From Candidatus Heimdallarchaeota archaeon (lineage in GTDB: Archaea; Asgardarchaeota; Heimdallarchaeia; Heimdallarchaeales; Heimdallarchaeaceae): 7,453 nt of DNA. The translations under genes were made by a program, and so were the position numbers. Positions 5,605 to 7,453 of the stretch are shown piece by piece (within the stretch, counting starts at the first letter, position 1; the number at the start of each line of letters is the position of its first letter). The stretch is from NCBI GenBank assembly GCA_016839985.1, contig JAEOTG010000353.1, positions 1 to 7,453 on the forward strand. Reading direction: 5' to 3'. The notes beneath the pieces were generated by a model. That model searched no databases. It was given only the letters and a program-made list of their open reading frames with translations, and was not told the DNA's origin.

Positions 5605-7218
5605 ATGACCCAGAAAAAGCTATGGAGTAGAGTTAATCATACTGTAGGTTATATCCTCTATATATTCATCATAGCTTATTTTGTCTGGTCTTTAGTTAAC
5701 ATTATTGGAGATTTCAATAATGAATTGAATGCTGGTGGTCAAGTCTTAAACATAATAGCTCTCGTTGTTGAGGTTATTGGATTCTTTTTTGCATTATATT
5801 TTGCAATTCAGCTAATTGATGGAGTACTTAAGGTAGGGGAAGTACACTATGACTTGAAGAAAATTACAGGAAAAGCCAAAGTTAGTGTAATTGTCCCCAT
5901 TCACAATGTTCAGCATCAAGTTTTAGAAGATACACTTATTGGTTTTAGTAAGCAATCATACACAAATTTTGAATTATGGGTAGCGGATGATAGTCCTAAT
6001 GAGACGTTGAGAACTAAGTGTGAGGAAATAACTAACAAGCACAACTTTACCTATTATTATGAACCAAATGACAGATTTAAAGCTCATATGGTAAACATAG
6101 TTATACCAAAAACTGATGGAGAATTACTAGTTTTTTTTGATGTAGATCATATACCTGATAAAGATATTCTAACAAAATTTGTTGCGATAATGGAACAATA
6201 TCCAGAATTTGCATTTATTCAAGCAAAATTTGGTTTTAGGAATGTAACCAATCTACTACATGTTTGGGAAGCTATGTCATTAATGCAGACTTTTTGTTCA
6301 GAAAATGCAAGAAGGAAAATAGGAACTGTACTTTACAGTGGTTCAACAGCTGTATTCAGAAGAGAAGATGGTTATCCTCTGCCTGAAGAACAAATGACAG
6401 AAGATTTTGATCATTCTATCAAGCTCATTATGGAAGGAAAAAAAGGCTATTTCTTAGATGAAATTGGATCACATTCTCTAGTGCCAGAAACTATGCCACA
6501 TCAAATCAGTCAACTTTTCAGATGGTTTACTGGACAATCTGGTGCTATGTCTGATCATGCTGGAGGTTTAATAAAAAATGTACTTAAAAGGAAAATGAAA
6601 TTCAGACAAGCAATCGATATTGTATTTTCTTCTCTCCTTGTTGTTGCTGCAACTTCATTTTATTTTCTTGGAATAATTTATACTGTTCTTTATTTCCTAA
6701 AAGTTCCATTAGTTAGAGCATGGTTCTTAGGACAATTATGGTTAATTGTTATTGTTTCTTTTACATTCATTATTTATTTTGCAACAATAACTGCTACTAC
6801 ACTATACTCTATGAAATCCGCTACTTTCCCATTGAAGCTTTGGCACATTCCTTTCTTCTTAACATTTGGAAGTCTTACAGCTCCATTTTATCTAATACCA
6901 GCTTTCAAAGGATTATTTGGAAAGAATAAAATGATACCTGGAAAAACACAATGGAATAAGAAAGTTCCACTATATGCTTGGGGATCATTTTTTTCAGTAA
7001 TTGGATTATTTTTCCTCTGGTTAACTACAGATGCAGTAATCCAACAATTGTGTGCAAATAAACTAATCTCTTGTTATCACTCTCTTCCTTATGCTAACTT
7101 TTACTTTATGCTTTTTGGATTAGTTGGTTTAACTTTAGCGTTCTGCTTACCTTTTGTGTTTGCTACCTCAAAAATCTTTAAACCTCAAATCTATGAAGAA
7201 AAACATATCTATCATTAG
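5605..7218 (+). CDS. Membrane-embedded family 2 glycosyltransferase, cellulose/hyaluronan-synthase-like
   Basis: This is probably a processive transferase that polymerises an NDP-sugar on the cytosolic face and may pass the chain through its own membrane domain. It has 537 residues. Two N-terminal membrane helices (about 14-34 and 47-72) precede a GT-A domain. That domain begins at KVSVIVPIHN and carries WVADDSP (Asp128-129), the metal-binding FDVDH (Asp179, Asp181), the catalytic-base motif TED (265-267) and QLFRW (303-307), a QxxRW acceptor-site motif. Four or five membrane helices follow (about 339-365, 373-400, 413-434, 457-475 and 499-520). This D, DxD, TED, QxxRW order is that of BcsA and hyaluronan synthase. 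No PilZ domain is present. The ATG is chosen over a TTG at 5593 because the TATA box lies 26-27 bp before the ATG. It has its own promoter and terminator, and no partner secretion or regulatory subunit is adjacent. The sugar and polymer cannot be told from the sequence. Confidence 0.88.
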   Translation: MTQKKLWSRVNHTVGYILYIFIIAYFVWSLVNIIGDFNNELNAGGQVLNIIALVVEVIGFFFALYFAIQLIDGVLKVGEVHYDLKKITGKAKVSVIVPIHNVQHQVLEDTLIGFSKQSYTNFELWVADDSPNETLRTKCEEITNKHNFTYYYEPNDRFKAHMVNIVIPKTDGELLVFFDVDHIPDKDILTKFVAIMEQYPEFAFIQAKFGFRNVTNLLHVWEAMSLMQTFCSENARRKIGTVLYSGSTAVFRREDGYPLPEEQMTEDFDHSIKLIMEGKKGYFLDEIGSHSLVPETMPHQISQLFRWFTGQSGAMSDHAGGLIKNVLKRKMKFRQAIDIVFSSLLVVAATSFYFLGIIYTVLYFLKVPLVRAWFLGQLWLIVIVSFTFIIYFATITATTLYSMKSATFPLKLWHIPFFLTFGSLTAPFYLIPAFKGLFGKNKMIPGKTQWNKKVPLYAWGSFFSVIGLFFLWLTTDAVIQQLCANKLISCYHSLPYANFYFMLFGLVGLTLAFCLPFVFATSKIFKPQIYEEKHIYH

Positions 7219-7242
7219 AAATGGAAGAAATAAAACCATACT

Positions 7243-7273
7243 ATTTGTTTTTTTGTGAGTGATTTGTTTTTTT
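7243..7273 (+). terminator. Tandem T7 tracts after the glycosyltransferase gene
   Basis: An exact 12-bp direct repeat, ATTTGTTTTTTT, occurs at 7243-7254 and 7262-7273, each ending in seven T. The pair lies 25-55 bp after the stop codon. Archaeal RNA polymerase terminates at such U-tracts, and two in a row would make an efficient tandem terminator. TTGTGA (7253-7258) and TCACAA (7273-7278) could also pair across the second tract. Confidence 0.55.
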
Positions 7274-7317
7274 CACAATAAGAATTCTGACAAATTGGAA
7301 GAGAGATAGTGTAAAAA

Positions 7318-7325
7318 TTTTTATA
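7318..7325 (+). promoter_or_regulatory. TATA-like box of the DegV gene, leaderless geometry
   Basis: TTTTTATA preceded by GTAAAAA is centred 25-26 bp before the ATG at 7347, and the interval has no Shine-Dalgarno site. This predicts a leaderless mRNA and supports that ATG as the true start. Confidence 0.5.
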
Positions 7326-7346
7326 GTTCTCAATATTCTTGGCTGT

Positions 7347-7453
7347 ATGAAGATTAAAATTGTTACAGATTCACATGCTAGTCTACCTGCAGAACTAGTA
7401 AAAAAAGAAAAAATTGGTATTATAGAAAGCAAAGTATATCTTGAAGAGAAAGC
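7347..7453 (+). CDS. DegV family protein, N-terminal fragment cut by the window end
   Basis: Only the first 35 codons are in the window. The start MKIKIVTDSHASLPAELV matches the DegV N-terminus, whose hallmark is VTDSxAxLP followed by a short helix and a KVYL/KVYF strand; here the strand is ESKVYLEEK. DegV proteins bind a fatty acid in a two-domain fold, and in Firmicutes the FakB members present it to a fatty-acid kinase. The domain is mainly bacterial, so its ligand and partner in this organism are unknown. Full length would be about 280 residues. It lies downstream of the glycosyltransferase behind its own terminator and promoter, so it need not be functionally linked. Confidence 0.75.
   Translation, partial: MKIKIVTDSHASLPAELVKKEKIGIIESKVYLEEK

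Noticed and set aside
6720..6929. 69-codon plus-strand open frame
   Set aside because: It is an out-of-frame shadow within a membrane segment of the glycosyltransferase, Tyr/Cys-rich noise.
7241..7432. 63-codon minus-strand open frame
   Set aside because: It is opposite the DegV start and crosses the terminator repeat; no family signal.

Overview
This AT-rich window looks archaeal. The evidence is the pair pantoate kinase plus phosphopantothenate synthetase (the archaeal route that replaces PanC and CoaA), archaeal-style TATA boxes, and U-tract terminators. Five of the six operon-leading genes have a TATA-like box centred 25-27 bp before the start codon, as expected for leaderless mRNAs. The two operon-internal genes instead carry GGTGA-like Shine-Dalgarno sites. 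The low G+C and the gene mix (Ftn-type ferritin, DegV) would fit an Asgard archaeon or another AT-rich lineage, but the sequence alone does not fix the phylum.

Layout. Positions 46-1272 (minus) encode coaBC. A 142-bp divergent promoter region separates it from a ferritin (1415-1897, plus), which ends in a small hairpin and T-tract. Next on the plus strand come panE (2002-2970, GTG start, leaderless) and pantoate kinase (2979-3860), 8 bp apart and evidently one operon. They run tail-to-tail into a minus-strand operon of phosphopantothenate synthetase (4695-5483) followed by panB (3864-4667). Only 3 bp separate the two convergent stop codons. A 121-bp divergent region then leads to a membrane-embedded family 2 glycosyltransferase (5605-7218). 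The window ends in the first 35 codons of a DegV-family gene (from 7347).

Together panB, panE, pok, pps and coaBC cover every step from 2-oxoisovalerate to 4'-phosphopantetheine: ketopantoate, pantoate, 4-phosphopantoate, 4'-phosphopantothenate, its cysteine conjugate, then decarboxylation. Beta-alanine supply, phosphopantetheine adenylyltransferase and dephospho-CoA kinase are not in the window. The ferritin, the glycosyltransferase and the DegV protein have no evident biochemical link to CoA synthesis.

I found no tRNA, rRNA, insertion sequence, CRISPR array or phage gene, and no stretch over 300 bp lacks a gene. The window is mostly well-known metabolism. The points worth a second look are the leaderless promoter geometry, the mutual terminators at the convergent junction, a 22-bp dyad beside the pps promoter, a few substitutions at conserved positions in PanE, PanB and PoK, and the unknown product of the glycosyltransferase.
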